Positions 8,601 to 16,405 are shown, numbered from the stretch's first letter. The stretch: 64,000 bases of DNA from Halostagnicola kamekurae (GCF_900116205.1 NZ_FOZS01000003.1:248001-312000), one strand, 5' to 3'. Program-made: numbers and translations. The notes: generated by a model from the sequence alone, not told the origin.

Positions 8601-9443
8601 TTACTCGTCGGAGCCGGGTTCTTTGTCGCCGAGTTCGACGCCGAGGAAGTCCGGTTCGCGATCGTCGAGGAAGGCGTCGACGCCCTCTTTGGCGACATCG
8701 GAGCCGAGCAGACGGTTCTGCAGTTCGCGCTCGTGGGCGAGCGCGTCCGAAAGCGGCATCTCGAGGCCCTCGTTGACCGCGAGTTTGTTGTTGCCGACGG
8801 CGACGCTCGCTTTCGAGGCGATCAGCTCCGCGAACTCGAAGGCGGCATCTTCGATCTCGTCCGGCGGGTGAATCTCGTCGAAGATGCCCTTCTCGGTCGC
8901 TTCCTCCGGCGTGAGCGTCTCGCCGGTGAGCATCATTTCGAGCGCCTCCGAGCGGTCGATGTACCGCGGGAGCAATTGGGTGCCGGCCTCGCCCGCGATG
9001 AGTCCGAGGTGGATCTCGGGCATGCCGATGTTGTAGTTCTCGTCGTTGCCGACGTACCGGAAGTCACAGGCGAGCGCGAGCTCGAGCCCGCCGCCCATGC
9101 AGTGACCGTTGACCATCGCGATGAAGATGGTGTCTGTCGTCCGCATCTTCATGATGATCTCCTTGCTCGTCTGGCTCGCGTAGCCGACCTGTCGGCCCGA
9201 ATCCTCCTGGAGGACCTGGATGTCGAATCCCGTCGAGAAGAACTTGTCGTTCGCACTCCCGAAGAGAACCGCGCGGACGTCCTCGTCGAATCGAACCGCC
9301 TCGACGGCCCGCTGGAGCTCCAACAGCACGTCGATGTCGTGTGCGTTCGCCGGCGGCCGATCCAGCCGGAGTGTGCCCACGTGGTCGGTTACTTCTGTGG
9401 TGAAATACTCCAGATCCAGCTCACTGAACGGTCGGAGTTGCAT
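8601..9443 (-). CDS. Enoyl-CoA hydratase (crotonase family, both catalytic Glu present)
   Basis: 280 residues from the ATG at 9443 (a second ATG at 9452 adds three residues). It has the oxyanion-hole stretch FFSTGFDI (68-75), then HCMGGGLELALACDF with Glu 121 and GMPEIHLGL with Glu 143. These match the two glutamates that add water to 2-enoyl-CoA. It is thus a PaaF/hydratase-type member, unlike the genes at 2230 and 22281. The glycine loop is AGEAGTQ rather than PGGGGTQ. It lies about 120 bases downstream of the small zinc-ribbon gene of the paa unit on the same strand; a TATA-like CTTATAGG about 25 bases upstream suggests its own leaderless promoter. Confidence 0.85.
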   Translation of the reverse strand: MQLRPFSELDLEYFTTEVTDHVGTLRLDRPPANAHDIDVLLELQRAVEAVRFDEDVRAVLFGSANDKFFSTGFDIQVLQEDSGRQVGYASQTSKEIIMKMRTTDTIFIAMVNGHCMGGGLELALACDFRYVGNDENYNIGMPEIHLGLIAGEAGTQLLPRYIDRSEALEMMLTGETLTPEEATEKGIFDEIHPPDEIEDAAFEFAELIASKASVAVGNNKLAVNEGLEMPLSDALAHERELQNRLLGSDVAKEGVDAFLDDREPDFLGVELGDKEPGSDE

Positions 9444-9563
9444 ACAGGACACTCATTGGCGTCCACCTATAAGTAGCTTTCTTTCCAATGTGAAATTCAA
9501 TAGAATTGAAATAATAAGATAGCTGGTGCTATGGGCGCGGGCAGTCTCTTCCCGACGCGGCGG

Positions 9564-9740
9564 TTACCGACCGGTTTCCGGATTCGCGCCGTCGTACTTG
9601 ATCCGTTCGAACATCGTGTTGCAGCCGTTGCAGTAGTACTGCGTCTTCGAGATTTCGCTGCCGAACGCGGACTCCCGCTCCGTGTCCTCGCTCCCGCAGA
9701 ACGGACACAACACGGTCGAATCGGAGACGTGATCGTTCAT
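9564..9740 (-). CDS. Stand-alone PaaD C-terminal zinc ribbon
   Basis: A 58-residue protein with Cys pairs at 12/15 and 37/40, enclosing CGSEDTERESAFGS. That pattern matches the C-terminal zinc-ribbon half of bacterial PaaD (CPRCGS-x-DTE-x2-S-x-FGS...). PaaD helps assemble or mature the phenylacetyl-CoA epoxidase. Here the DUF59 half is encoded separately at 10719-11114, so PaaD is split. The ATG at 9740 is 5 bases beyond the paaC stop, so it is translated as the last gene of the paaA-D-B-C unit. It is easily missed because of its size. Confidence 0.85.
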   Translation of the reverse strand: MNDHVSDSTVLCPFCGSEDTERESAFGSEISKTQYYCNGCNTMFERIKYDGANPETGR

Positions 9741-9745
9741 CGTCG

Positions 9746-10510
9746 TCAGTTCATCGTGTACAGCTGGTTTTTCTCGCCCCGGAGCTGCTCGACGTCCGTT
9801 TGGCTGATCGAGCCGGAGTCGGACCGTCGTCGCTTCTCGTCCCAATCCTCGAGAGCGGGTTCGTCCCACTCGACGCCCTCGAGCGAGACGTCGGTCCCCT
9901 CGAACAGGCGCTGGTAGTGGTCGATGTAGGCGTCACGAATGTCAGCGACCGACCGGTCGGTGAAGCCGGCGGTGTAGACGGGATCGGCTTCCTCGTCGTA
10001 CTCCGACGGGCCGATGAGCGCGAGCGCCTGCGGTAACGTCGTCTCGAGGGTTTGCTGGACCGTTTCGGGATCCTCCTCGGCGAGCGTCTCGAGGCGGGCG
10101 TCGTGGTACTCGAGGTGGAAGTACTCGTCTTCGCCCATCTTGGTGAACATGCCGTCTAGATCCTCACGGTCGATCGCATCGATGAGGTACCACGCGGCGC
10201 GATCAGCAGGCGCGATCGAGGCGACGTACTCCGTCCAGTTCCCGTCGATCCGATCGAGACAGGCGGCGTTCGCGAACTCCTCGGGATCCCGCCCACCGTT
10301 TATCCACTCGAGGTCGCGTCCCTGTCCCTCGAGTTCGCGCGCGAGTTGGCGAACGTGACCGATCTCCTCCTGTGCCGCGCTCGCCCCGCCGATGTCGTCC
10401 TCGAGCGAGGGTCCGGAGAGGCTCCACTCGGCATAGCGGTGCCCCAGGAGGAGCTTCGTGTCGGAGATCGCCTGCACGTAGTCAACCGCGGGTTCTGGCC
10501 ACTCACTCAC
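9746..10510 (-). CDS. paaC: PaaC-type subunit of ring 1,2-epoxidase
   Basis: 254 residues from a GTG at 10510, which overlaps the end of paaB by 8 bases (GTGAGTGA). A longer open frame upstream only reads through paaB in another frame. A ferritin-like helical protein with AQEEIGHVRQLAREL (near 60) and DAIDREDLDGMFTKMGEDEYFHLEYHDARL (about 120-145). PaaC is the structural partner of PaaA, and in bacteria it lacks the working di-iron site. The last 30 residues are charged and variable. Gene order and the neighbouring paaA, B and D support the call more than any single motif. Confidence 0.88.
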   Translation of the reverse strand: MSEWPEPAVDYVQAISDTKLLLGHRYAEWSLSGPSLEDDIGGASAAQEEIGHVRQLARELEGQGRDLEWINGGRDPEEFANAACLDRIDGNWTEYVASIAPADRAAWYLIDAIDREDLDGMFTKMGEDEYFHLEYHDARLETLAEEDPETVQQTLETTLPQALALIGPSEYDEEADPVYTAGFTDRSVADIRDAYIDHYQRLFEGTDVSLEGVEWDEPALEDWDEKRRRSDSGSISQTDVEQLRGEKNQLYTMN

Positions 10511-10712
10511 CGGCGACCACCTCGCGTTCGGGCTGTTCGCCGCTGACCTCGTGGAGGTTCTCCTCGCGGACGACGGCCAGGTAATTCCAGTCTTCTTCGT
10601 CGAAGGTGTTGTAGGCGTACATCTGTGCAAGTTTGTCGCTCTGTGCGGTGACGGTACCGATGTGGAGGGTATCGTCACCCTGGTTTATTCGTGCGAATAC
10701 TTCGTACTTCAT
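10503..10712 (-). CDS. paaB: PaaB-type small subunit of ring 1,2-epoxidase
   Basis: 69 residues, beginning MKYEVFARI and containing HIGTVTAQSDKLAQMYAYNTFDE. This is the PaaB pattern (xYEVFxR...HVGSxxAxDxExAxxxARDxYxRR) without the usual C-terminal length; bacterial PaaB is about 95 residues. PaaB bridges the PaaAC heterodimers into the functional complex. It starts 6 bases after the paaD stop and overlaps paaC by 8 bases. The gene order A-D-B-C differs from the E. coli A-B-C-D-E order. Confidence 0.85.
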   Translation of the reverse strand: MKYEVFARINQGDDTLHIGTVTAQSDKLAQMYAYNTFDEEDWNYLAVVREENLHEVSGEQPEREVVAGE

Positions 10713-10718
10713 CGGTGA

Positions 10719-11114
10719 TTAGAGGCTGATACCGGACTCGCGCATCTTTTCGCGGACCGGTTCGGTGAGCATGTCCTTCGACCAGACGGGATCCCAGACG
10801 ACCTCGACGTCGACCTCGTCGACGCCGTCGGTCAGCGATAGGCAGCTCTCGATGTCGTTCTGGATCATGTCGTAGGCGGGACAGCCCATACACGGGTAGG
10901 TCATTTCGACGGAGACGGTGCCGTCGGATTCCTCGACGTCGTAGATCATCCCCATCTCTACGAGGCTGACGGGAATGTGCGGATCCGGGATTTCGTCGAT
11001 CATGTCCCAGAGTTCCCGCTCGAACGGCGTCGCGTCGGCGCGTCGGTTCTCGACGAACTTGCCGGCCAGATCGGTTCCGACGGAATCCGGTGCGTTTGCG
11101 CGTGCGCTCGACAT
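10719..11114 (-). CDS. paaD: PaaD DUF59/MIP18-type protein (N-terminal half of classical PaaD)
   Basis: 131 residues. The DUF59 core starts near 40: DEIPDPHIPVSLVEMGMIYDV, then YPCMGCPAYDMI with Cys 75 and 78. MIP18/DUF59 proteins help assemble iron-sulfur or di-iron centres, and bacterial PaaD is required for phenylacetyl-CoA epoxidase activity. The zinc-ribbon domain that normally follows is missing here and encoded three genes downstream (9564-9740). The ATG at 11114 is only 2 bases from the paaA stop. A long frame extends upstream but overlaps paaA entirely in another frame, so it was discarded. Confidence 0.88.
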   Translation of the reverse strand: MSSARANAPDSVGTDLAGKFVENRRADATPFERELWDMIDEIPDPHIPVSLVEMGMIYDVEESDGTVSVEMTYPCMGCPAYDMIQNDIESCLSLTDGVDEVDVEVVWDPVWSKDMLTEPVREKMRESGISL

Positions 11115-11116
11115 TG

Positions 11117-12037
11117 TTACACCTCGAGCTCCACGGTTCCGGACTGGACCATGTTCACGTACTTGTCGTTGGCGGGCCCGCGCGAGCGCCACCGGTCCAT
11201 GACGTCGGACCACGAAATCGGCTCGTCGAAGCGCCACTCCTTGTTGTCGGCGTCGAACGCCACCGGGAGCTCGTATTCGAGGACGTACTCGTCGCGCTCC
11301 TCGCTGTAGTGGGCGGGAACGTCGAGGTCGAGTTCGTTCATCAGCGGGAGCGTCCGAGAGAGCCAGTCCTGACGGAGTTCGTCGTTGGACTTGCCCTTGA
11401 TGCGGTACTCGAGCTGGTCGTCGTGTTTTTTCTTGTCGTCGGGCATGCCGAACCACTCGACGCCCATCGGGAACATCCAGTCGATGGCCTCCTGCAGTCG
11501 GCGTTTGGTCTTCTCGCTGTTGTTCGCCAGTCGGCGCATCCACGTCTCGCCGTGACGAAGGTGGAACTGTTCTTCCTTGCTCACCTTTGTGAGCGCGCGC
11601 TTCCAGGGTGCGTAGGAGGTGTTCTCGTGGATGTCGCTGAGGAGCACGATCCCGGCGCGGTCGAAGATGCCGTGAGCCGTGACGAGCTCGGCGAAGTTCT
11701 CGATGTGCTGGTCGAACCCGTACGTGTTACGGAACTCGTGGGGCTCTCGCTCGTAGATGAGTTCGTGTCGGTCCTCGCCGAGGTCCTCGAGCAGCCGGTA
11801 GGCGATGTGACCGTGGCCGAGTTCGTCCTGGATGACGCTGATACACGAAGCGCGCGCGTCGAGCGACGGCGCGTTGAGCGACTGGTCGTAGTAGGCCGGC
11901 GCGCTCATGAGTTCGGTGTCGCCCGAGACGAGCAGGATCTGTTTGAGGGCTTTCTTGTACCCTGCGGTCATCTCGTCGGTCGATTCGATCATCTTCCCGT
12001 TCTGGAGTTCGTCCTTGAGTTGTGATTCCGTGGGCAT
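11117..12037 (-). CDS. paaA: PaaA-type catalytic di-iron subunit of a CoA-ester ring 1,2-epoxidase
   Basis: 306 residues, like bacterial PaaA (about 310). The di-iron carboxylate pattern is visible: QDELGHGH (Glu 72, His 75), NFAELVTAHGIFDRAG (112-129) and the second ExxH in SKEEQFHLRHGE (Glu 156, His 159). The enzyme epoxidises the ring of phenylacetyl-CoA or a related aroyl-CoA with O2 and reductant from PaaE. Within the family it is divergent, so benzoyl-CoA or another CoA ester is possible. I chose the ATG at 12037; the GTG at 12067 would precede the transcript start expected from the TATA box (TTATAA, about 12076-12081). A GTATAC-N7-GTATTT element lies just upstream of that box. Confidence 0.9.
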   Translation of the reverse strand: MPTESQLKDELQNGKMIESTDEMTAGYKKALKQILLVSGDTELMSAPAYYDQSLNAPSLDARASCISVIQDELGHGHIAYRLLEDLGEDRHELIYEREPHEFRNTYGFDQHIENFAELVTAHGIFDRAGIVLLSDIHENTSYAPWKRALTKVSKEEQFHLRHGETWMRRLANNSEKTKRRLQEAIDWMFPMGVEWFGMPDDKKKHDDQLEYRIKGKSNDELRQDWLSRTLPLMNELDLDVPAHYSEERDEYVLEYELPVAFDADNKEWRFDEPISWSDVMDRWRSRGPANDKYVNMVQSGTVELEV

Positions 12038-12089
12038 AGCTCGTTTCGTCCGATTAGTAGTTGTCACCCCAGGGTTATAATTGTTTTCT

Positions 12090-12108
12090 GTATACGTCTG
12101 GCGTATTT
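12090..12108. promoter_or_regulatory. Candidate operator GTATAC-N7-GTATTT at the paaA promoter
   Basis: One perfect GTATAC half and one degenerate half (GTATTT) spaced by 7 bases, 53-71 bases before the paaA ATG and next to the TATA box (about 12076-12081). The same 6-N7-6 arrangement occurs four more times in the window (13289, 13509, 33011, 33169). Its place next to the promoter of the epoxidase unit suggests a catabolic regulator site. Protein binding is inferred. Confidence 0.5.
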
Positions 12109-12278
12109 ACCGCCCGAATTGCCGATGGTATCAGTCGGACCGTTGACTTGACTATCGGAGCGGATTTGTGTCTGGACGGTAACACTACCGTTCGACGTCA
12201 GTACTCGAGACGAGACCACCACGTTTTTCGCCGATTCGAGCAGTGCCTTTTTTGGTAGTCCAACCCAGACAGTAGGAC

Positions 12279-12776
12279 ATGTCGTACGAGATACGCCACG
12301 CGAGCGTCGACGACGGCGAGGAACTGCTCGAACTCTGGCACGGGTTCACCGAACACCTCTCGAAATACGACGAGCGGTATCAGCACAAAGAAAGCGCCAA
12401 CGACCGCTGGCTCCAGTACTTCGAGAGTCAGTTGCTCGATTCGAAGTACGGGACGGTCATCGTGGCCGAACACGAGGAGACGGGCGAACTCGTCGGCGTC
12501 CTCGAGGCGCGTATCATGGGGAACCATCCGATCTTCCGCCTCCAGAACCACGGCTACATCAACGGTCACTTCGTCGCCGAGGACCACCGCGGAAACGGCA
12601 TCGGATCGGCGTTGCTATCGGAAGTCCACGAGTGGTTCGCAGACTCCTCGAAGGACGTCGATTTCTACCGCGTCGATACCATCGACGGCGACGCAGACTC
12701 ACAGGAGTTCTACGAATCCGAGGCGTTCGACCCGGTCGAGCATGTCTACGAGAAATCGATCGACCAGGACCACTGA
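12279..12776 (+). CDS. GNAT-family N-acetyltransferase
   Basis: 165 residues with the GNAT acetyl-CoA loop HRGNGIGSALL (about 106-116), preceded by the beta-strand HFVAEDH. The substrate may be a small molecule or a protein; it cannot be told. The gene starts the divergent unit opposite paaA, ends 3 bases before the ferredoxin start and is probably co-transcribed with it. A T-rich TATA-like TTTTTTGG lies about 28 bases before the ATG. Why an acetyltransferase should pair with the oxygenase ferredoxin is unclear; modification of an aromatic amine or of an enzyme is possible but untested. Confidence 0.85.
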   Translation: MSYEIRHASVDDGEELLELWHGFTEHLSKYDERYQHKESANDRWLQYFESQLLDSKYGTVIVAEHEETGELVGVLEARIMGNHPIFRLQNHGYINGHFVAEDHRGNGIGSALLSEVHEWFADSSKDVDFYRVDTIDGDADSQEFYESEAFDPVEHVYEKSIDQDH

Positions 12777-12779
12777 ACC

Positions 12780-13064
12780 ATGGTCGAGACTTACACAGTC
12801 GAGTTCATCGATGAGGGCCAGACGATCGAGGTACCGGCCAACAAGCCGGTGCTCGAGGCGGCCGAAGAGGCCGGCCTCGCACCCCCCTACCAGTGTCGGA
12901 TGGGTGTCTGTGGCGTCTGCTGTGGCATGATCGTCGAGGACGGCGAAGTCGACCAGACCGAGGGGATGTTCCTCTCCGAGAGCGAAAAGGAGGAGGGCTA
13001 CGCGCTGACCTGCATCGCGAAGCCGCGATCGAACTTGCGCATTCGAACCGACGAGAGCCCCTGA
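12780..13064 (+). CDS. Plant-type [2Fe-2S] ferredoxin equivalent to the C-terminal domain of PaaE
   Basis: 94 residues with Cys 39, 44, 47 and 78 in the plant-type C-x4-C-x2-C...C pattern (CRMGVCGVC and LTCIAKP). The context GEVDQ...LSESEKEEGYALTC closely resembles the C-terminal ferredoxin domain of PaaE, the reductase of phenylacetyl-CoA epoxidase. The FAD/NAD(P)H domain that precedes it in PaaE is missing here and not encoded nearby. It probably carries electrons to PaaAC, with its reductase elsewhere in the genome. It follows the GNAT gene by 3 bases and faces away from paaA. Confidence 0.88.
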   Translation: MVETYTVEFIDEGQTIEVPANKPVLEAAEEAGLAPPYQCRMGVCGVCCGMIVEDGEVDQTEGMFLSESEKEEGYALTCIAKPRSNLRIRTDESP

Positions 13065-13288
13065 CGAACTCGGGCGTTCGGTTGCTATTTCTACGGTTCG
13101 AGAGAATCGATTCGAAGTGTCCGTCCAGGGGACGGCCTGCGGTCCCGGGCCGAACCGCCTTGGCCACCTTCGCGTGTGCCAGGGAGCCGAGTACACGCCG
13201 CTGTCTCGAGAACGCTGCGACGCCGAGAAACGCGCTGACCGACCTTCGCGTGCGCGTCGAGCCGGACGGACAGTTCCGCCCCGAGAAC

Positions 13289-13307
13289 GTATACGTTAGA
13301 TGTATAC
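13289..13307. promoter_or_regulatory. GTATAC-N7-GTATAC element A
   Basis: Two perfect GTATAC hexamers separated by GTTAGAT. Each hexamer is itself palindromic, so the site has near two-fold symmetry, typical of a dimeric regulator site. It is 225 bases after the ferredoxin gene with no evident gene directly downstream. Confidence 0.5.
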
Positions 13308-13396
13308 GCCGTTGTCTGCGGCGTACGGGACTGTTCGGTCCCTTCTGGGTTCGTAGGTGACTGTCTCTCCACCGCTCGGTATCGGGCTCGAGTATT

Positions 13397-13416
13397 TTAC
13401 GGTAATACGAATGTAA
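13397..13416. promoter_or_regulatory. TTAC-N12-GTAA dyad between elements A and B
   Basis: A 20-base dyad TTAC-N12-GTAA with AATAC in its middle. A very similar sequence (17 of 22 bases identical over the slightly longer aligned segment, by hand count) sits between the two GTATAC elements near 33.1 kb at 33117-33136. Confidence 0.4.
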
Positions 13417-13508
13417 TCCATTCCGGTGTGGAAATGCAATCGTCTTCGCAGGCGATGACACTCATTCGCATGCGTCGATTAGAGTCGGTTTGGCGGCTAC
13501 TATCTCGC

Positions 13509-13527
13509 ATATACGTCCTCCGTATAC
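13509..13527. promoter_or_regulatory. ATATAC-N7-GTATAC element B
   Basis: One ATATAC and one GTATAC hexamer separated by GTCCTCC, the same 6-N7-6 geometry as elements A, C and D. It lies 202 bases from element A in the same gene-free stretch. Confidence 0.5.
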
Positions 13528-13891
13528 GGATGACGAATACGAAAAGTCCAAGCGCCGAATACGCGAGGTGCGGGGAGCGAATACGGCGATGCATGCAGGT
13601 TGAAGAGCCGATGCGCGCCGGCCGAAACGTTCGAGCGGCGTCTCGATGCCGAAACCTATCGCTCGAGTTCCGATTCTCACCACGCACGAAGCGATCCGGA
13701 CGGAGCCGGCCCGCTGGAGTCGAACTGTCGGCGGTTCACGGATGGCGTAGAATTTCTCGCGGGCGGCGAAGTCTCCGCTCGAATCACACGGATGGCTCAA
13801 TCGCAGCGCGAGTTCGGACCGAAGTGTCGTCAGTTACCGCAACGGGGCGAGCAGATTCGATCGGTATCGACGTCGACGGGCGGCGGGCAGA

Positions 13892-15544
13892 TTACTGGCG
13901 CTCACGCTCGCGAAGTTCGGTTCGGCGAATCTTCCCGGTCTCCGTGCGCGGAAGCGTCTCCATGAACTCGACCGCACGCGGGTACTTGTACGGCGCGAGC
14001 GTGTTCTTGACGTGGTTCTGAATCTCCTCGACCAGCCCGTCAGAGGCCGACGCGTCGTCGGTCAGCACGACGAACGCCTTGACGATCTCGCCGCGTTCTT
14101 CGTGGGGACTTCCGGTCACGGCGACCTCCGAGACGGCGTCGTGTTCCTCGACGACGGCCTCGACTTCGGGGCCCGGAATGTTGTATCCACTCGAGATGAT
14201 GAGGTCGTCGCTGCGGGATTTGTACTCGAGGCGCCCGTCCTCGCGCTGGACGAAGATGTCGCCCGGGATCGACCACCCGTCCTCGACGGCCTCGAGTTGC
14301 TTTTCGGGCCGGTTCCAGTACTCGATTCCCGTCGGGCCGCGGACTGCGAGCAGTCCGGCTTCGCCGCGGGGTACCTCCTCGCCCGTGTCGGGATCGATGA
14401 TCTTGCACTCATAGCCCGGAACCGGGAAGCCGGTCGCACTGGGATCGATGTCGCCGTCGTGGCGGTGACTGATGAAGATGTGGAGCATCTCCGTGGTTCC
14501 GATGCCGTCAAGCAGCGGGATTCCGTACTCCTCTTGGAAGTTCTCGAAGGTGGTCGGCGTCAGCGGTTCCCCCGCGCTGAGGCCGACTCGAAGCGACGAG
14601 ATATCGTACTCCGACGGCCCGTCGGGATACTGTGAAAGGATCTGATTGAACCCCGTCGGGATCGAACAGAGCACCGAGACCTCGTGCTCGTCGACCGCCT
14701 CGAGGAGGTCGCCGGGCGAGGCGTCTTCGACCAGACTCGTGGTCGCGCCGAACCGGAGCGGGAACGTGACGAGGTCGCCGTAGCCGTAGGCGAACGGAAG
14801 CGGGGGGTTGCCGCCGAAGACGTCTTCTTCCGTCGGCTCCAGACAGTATCGCGCGTACGAATCCGCGGTCGCCAGGACCTGTCTGTGGGTGTGGATCGCC
14901 CCCTTCGGTCGGCCCGTCGTCCCGCTCGTATAGAGCATGAGCGCCAGGTCGTCGCGGTCGGTCTCGTACGCCTCAAGGTCCTCGCTCCCGTCGTCGAGCA
15001 TGTCGTCGTAGCTACGATAGCCGTGATCGACGCCGTTTCGCTCGGCGACGACGACGGTTTCGACGGTCTCGAGTTCGGGAAGCGCGTTCTCGACTTCCTC
15101 GAGGAGGTCGTCGTAGACGACGACGGTCGTCGCCTCGGCGTTGTTGATGATGTACTCGAGTTCCTTTGCCCGAAGCAGTTTCATCGACGGCAGCGCCACG
15201 GCGCCGATCTTCTGGGCCGCGAGACAGGAGACGATCGCCTCCGGCCGGTTCGGGAACCTGACGACGACGCGGTCGCCCGGTTCGACCCCCGACTCTCGGA
15301 GCGCGTTTCCGAATCGGTTAACGCGCGACTGTAACTCCTCGTAGGTGATCTCCCGGTCTTCGAAGCGTACCGCGACGTTGTTTCCGCGTCCCTCCCGAAC
15401 GTGTCGGTCGACAAGTTCGTCGACCACATTCAACTGTTGAGGGTAGTGTGCCTCCGGTACCGGGTGGATGTAATCCGGCGTGTCACCATCGTCTGGTAGA
15501 TACTCCGCTGGAACAGTTTCCTGCATGTACGAGTAGTTCATCAT
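13892..15544 (-). CDS. Benzoate-CoA-ligase-type AMP-forming acyl-CoA ligase
   Basis: About 550 residues of the ANL superfamily. Motifs: LYTSGTTGRPKGAIHTH (A3, about 205-221), GIGTTEML (about 345), IPGDIF and YKSRSDDLIISSGYNI (hinge region), and catalytic Lys in TGKIRR near the C-terminus. The pattern is of the benzoate/2-aminobenzoate-CoA ligase branch rather than PaaK, so it likely activates an aromatic acid with ATP and CoA for the PaaA-type epoxidase. It starts a leftward unit upstream of the paa region. ATG at 15544 gives the longest form. The ATG at 15526 fits better with the TATA-like TTTTAAG (15547-15553) and a leaderless transcript. Confidence 0.85.
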   Translation of the reverse strand: MMNYSYMQETVPAEYLPDDGDTPDYIHPVPEAHYPQQLNVVDELVDRHVREGRGNNVAVRFEDREITYEELQSRVNRFGNALRESGVEPGDRVVVRFPNRPEAIVSCLAAQKIGAVALPSMKLLRAKELEYIINNAEATTVVVYDDLLEEVENALPELETVETVVVAERNGVDHGYRSYDDMLDDGSEDLEAYETDRDDLALMLYTSGTTGRPKGAIHTHRQVLATADSYARYCLEPTEEDVFGGNPPLPFAYGYGDLVTFPLRFGATTSLVEDASPGDLLEAVDEHEVSVLCSIPTGFNQILSQYPDGPSEYDISSLRVGLSAGEPLTPTTFENFQEEYGIPLLDGIGTTEMLHIFISHRHDGDIDPSATGFPVPGYECKIIDPDTGEEVPRGEAGLLAVRGPTGIEYWNRPEKQLEAVEDGWSIPGDIFVQREDGRLEYKSRSDDLIISSGYNIPGPEVEAVVEEHDAVSEVAVTGSPHEERGEIVKAFVVLTDDASASDGLVEEIQNHVKNTLAPYKYPRAVEFMETLPRTETGKIRRTELRERERQ

Positions 15545-15631
15545 AGCTTAAAATGATATACCTAACGGTTTTTCTCTCGAGCGATCGGTTAGAATGTATG
15601 GGACTCGGCGACCGGAAACCGATCGGTTCGA

Positions 15632-16405
15632 TCAGGTCCAGAATCCGTCCGGGTCGAAGGTTCGGATCAGCCCGAGCTCCTCGCCCGTCGGTTCCGGCGT
15701 CGTCGTCACCGGACCCTCGCCGACGTCCGCTGCCGTCTGGACCTCCCACGGGAAATCGGCGGCGACGGCCGCTTCGTCCGCGCCCGGATGGAGACTGCGG
15801 AGGTAGAGTTCGCCGTCGTCGTCGAAGCCGAACGTCGCCTTCGAGGTGACGAGCGCGCTCGGTCCGCCGCCCGACTCCGGGTGGGTGTTCCGTCCGGACC
15901 CATCGCTCGCGTGGCCTGGGCTGGTGACGTAGTGGACCGATTCCACGAACCGGCGCGGTTCGTGGGGCATCAGCAACACGGTCCGGTCGGCGAGACAGGC
16001 GATGTCGCAGGCACCGCCGCTGCCCGGGAGACGAATCTCCTGGTCGCCGCCCTGCACCCACGTGGTGTTCAGGTTGCCGTACCGGTCGACCTCCGCACCC
16101 CCCAGAAAGCCGACGTCGACGTCGCCGCGCTGGAGGCGGGACATGATGTCGATCATCCCCGTCGTCGACACCGCCCGATTCAGGTTCGGCAGATCACACA
16201 TCGTGTGGATAAACCCGTCCGCGGGCGAATCCCGTACGACGCCGCTCTCGTAGACCGCCATCGAGTTCGGTGCGTGGGTGCTCACCGCGACCTGAAACGC
16301 GATCAGCGGCAACCGCATACCGACGAACGCGGTGTCGCCGTCCTCGATCTCGCTCGCCGCCGCGCTGACCATCAGTTCTCTGTCCGTGTACTCCTCACTG
16401 GCCAT
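15632..16405 (-). CDS. CoA-transferase family subunit B (GctB-like)
   Basis: 257 residues of the type I CoA-transferase beta subunit. VYESGVV (about 50-56) contains the Glu that forms the acyl-CoA adduct in glutaconate CoA-transferase GctB. LGGAEVDRYGNLNTTWVQGG and LPGSGGACDIA (about 95-130) are the typical beta-subunit lines. It transfers CoA between small acids, or acts as a hydrolase in relatives such as IpdB. The ATG at 16405 overlaps the end of the alpha gene by 11 bases, so the two subunits are co-translated. In this island it could activate the substrate or process a dicarboxylic ring-cleavage product such as 3-oxoadipate. Confidence 0.82.
   Translation of the reverse strand: MASEEYTDRELMVSAAASEIEDGDTAFVGMRLPLIAFQVAVSTHAPNSMAVYESGVVRDSPADGFIHTMCDLPNLNRAVSTTGMIDIMSRLQRGDVDVGFLGGAEVDRYGNLNTTWVQGGDQEIRLPGSGGACDIACLADRTVLLMPHEPRRFVESVHYVTSPGHASDGSGRNTHPESGGGPSALVTSKATFGFDDDGELYLRSLHPGADEAAVAADFPWEVQTAADVGEGPVTTTPEPTGEELGLIRTFDPDGFWT

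Larger units (their letters stand above)
13065..13891. other. Gene-free stretch with two GTATAC-N7-GTATAC elements
   Basis: Over 800 bases between the ferredoxin stop and the convergent CoA-ligase stop. Several open frames exist (for example 13428-14021 on +) but all are Arg/Ser-rich with no family resemblance, as expected for GC-rich noncoding DNA. The stretch holds two 19-base GTATAC-type elements (13289-13307, 13509-13527) with a TTAC-N12-GTAA dyad (13397-13416) between them. It could hold an untranslated RNA or the remains of a regulator gene; neither is demonstrable by eye. Confidence 0.5.

Noticed and set aside
13428-14021. A 197-codon plus-strand frame in the gene-free stretch
   Set aside because: It is Arg/Ser-rich with no motif and runs into the end of the ligase gene on the other strand.
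13892-15544. Phenylacetate-CoA ligase PaaK
   Set aside because: The A3 motif and remaining signatures belong to the benzoate-CoA ligase branch; PaaK-type spacing is absent.
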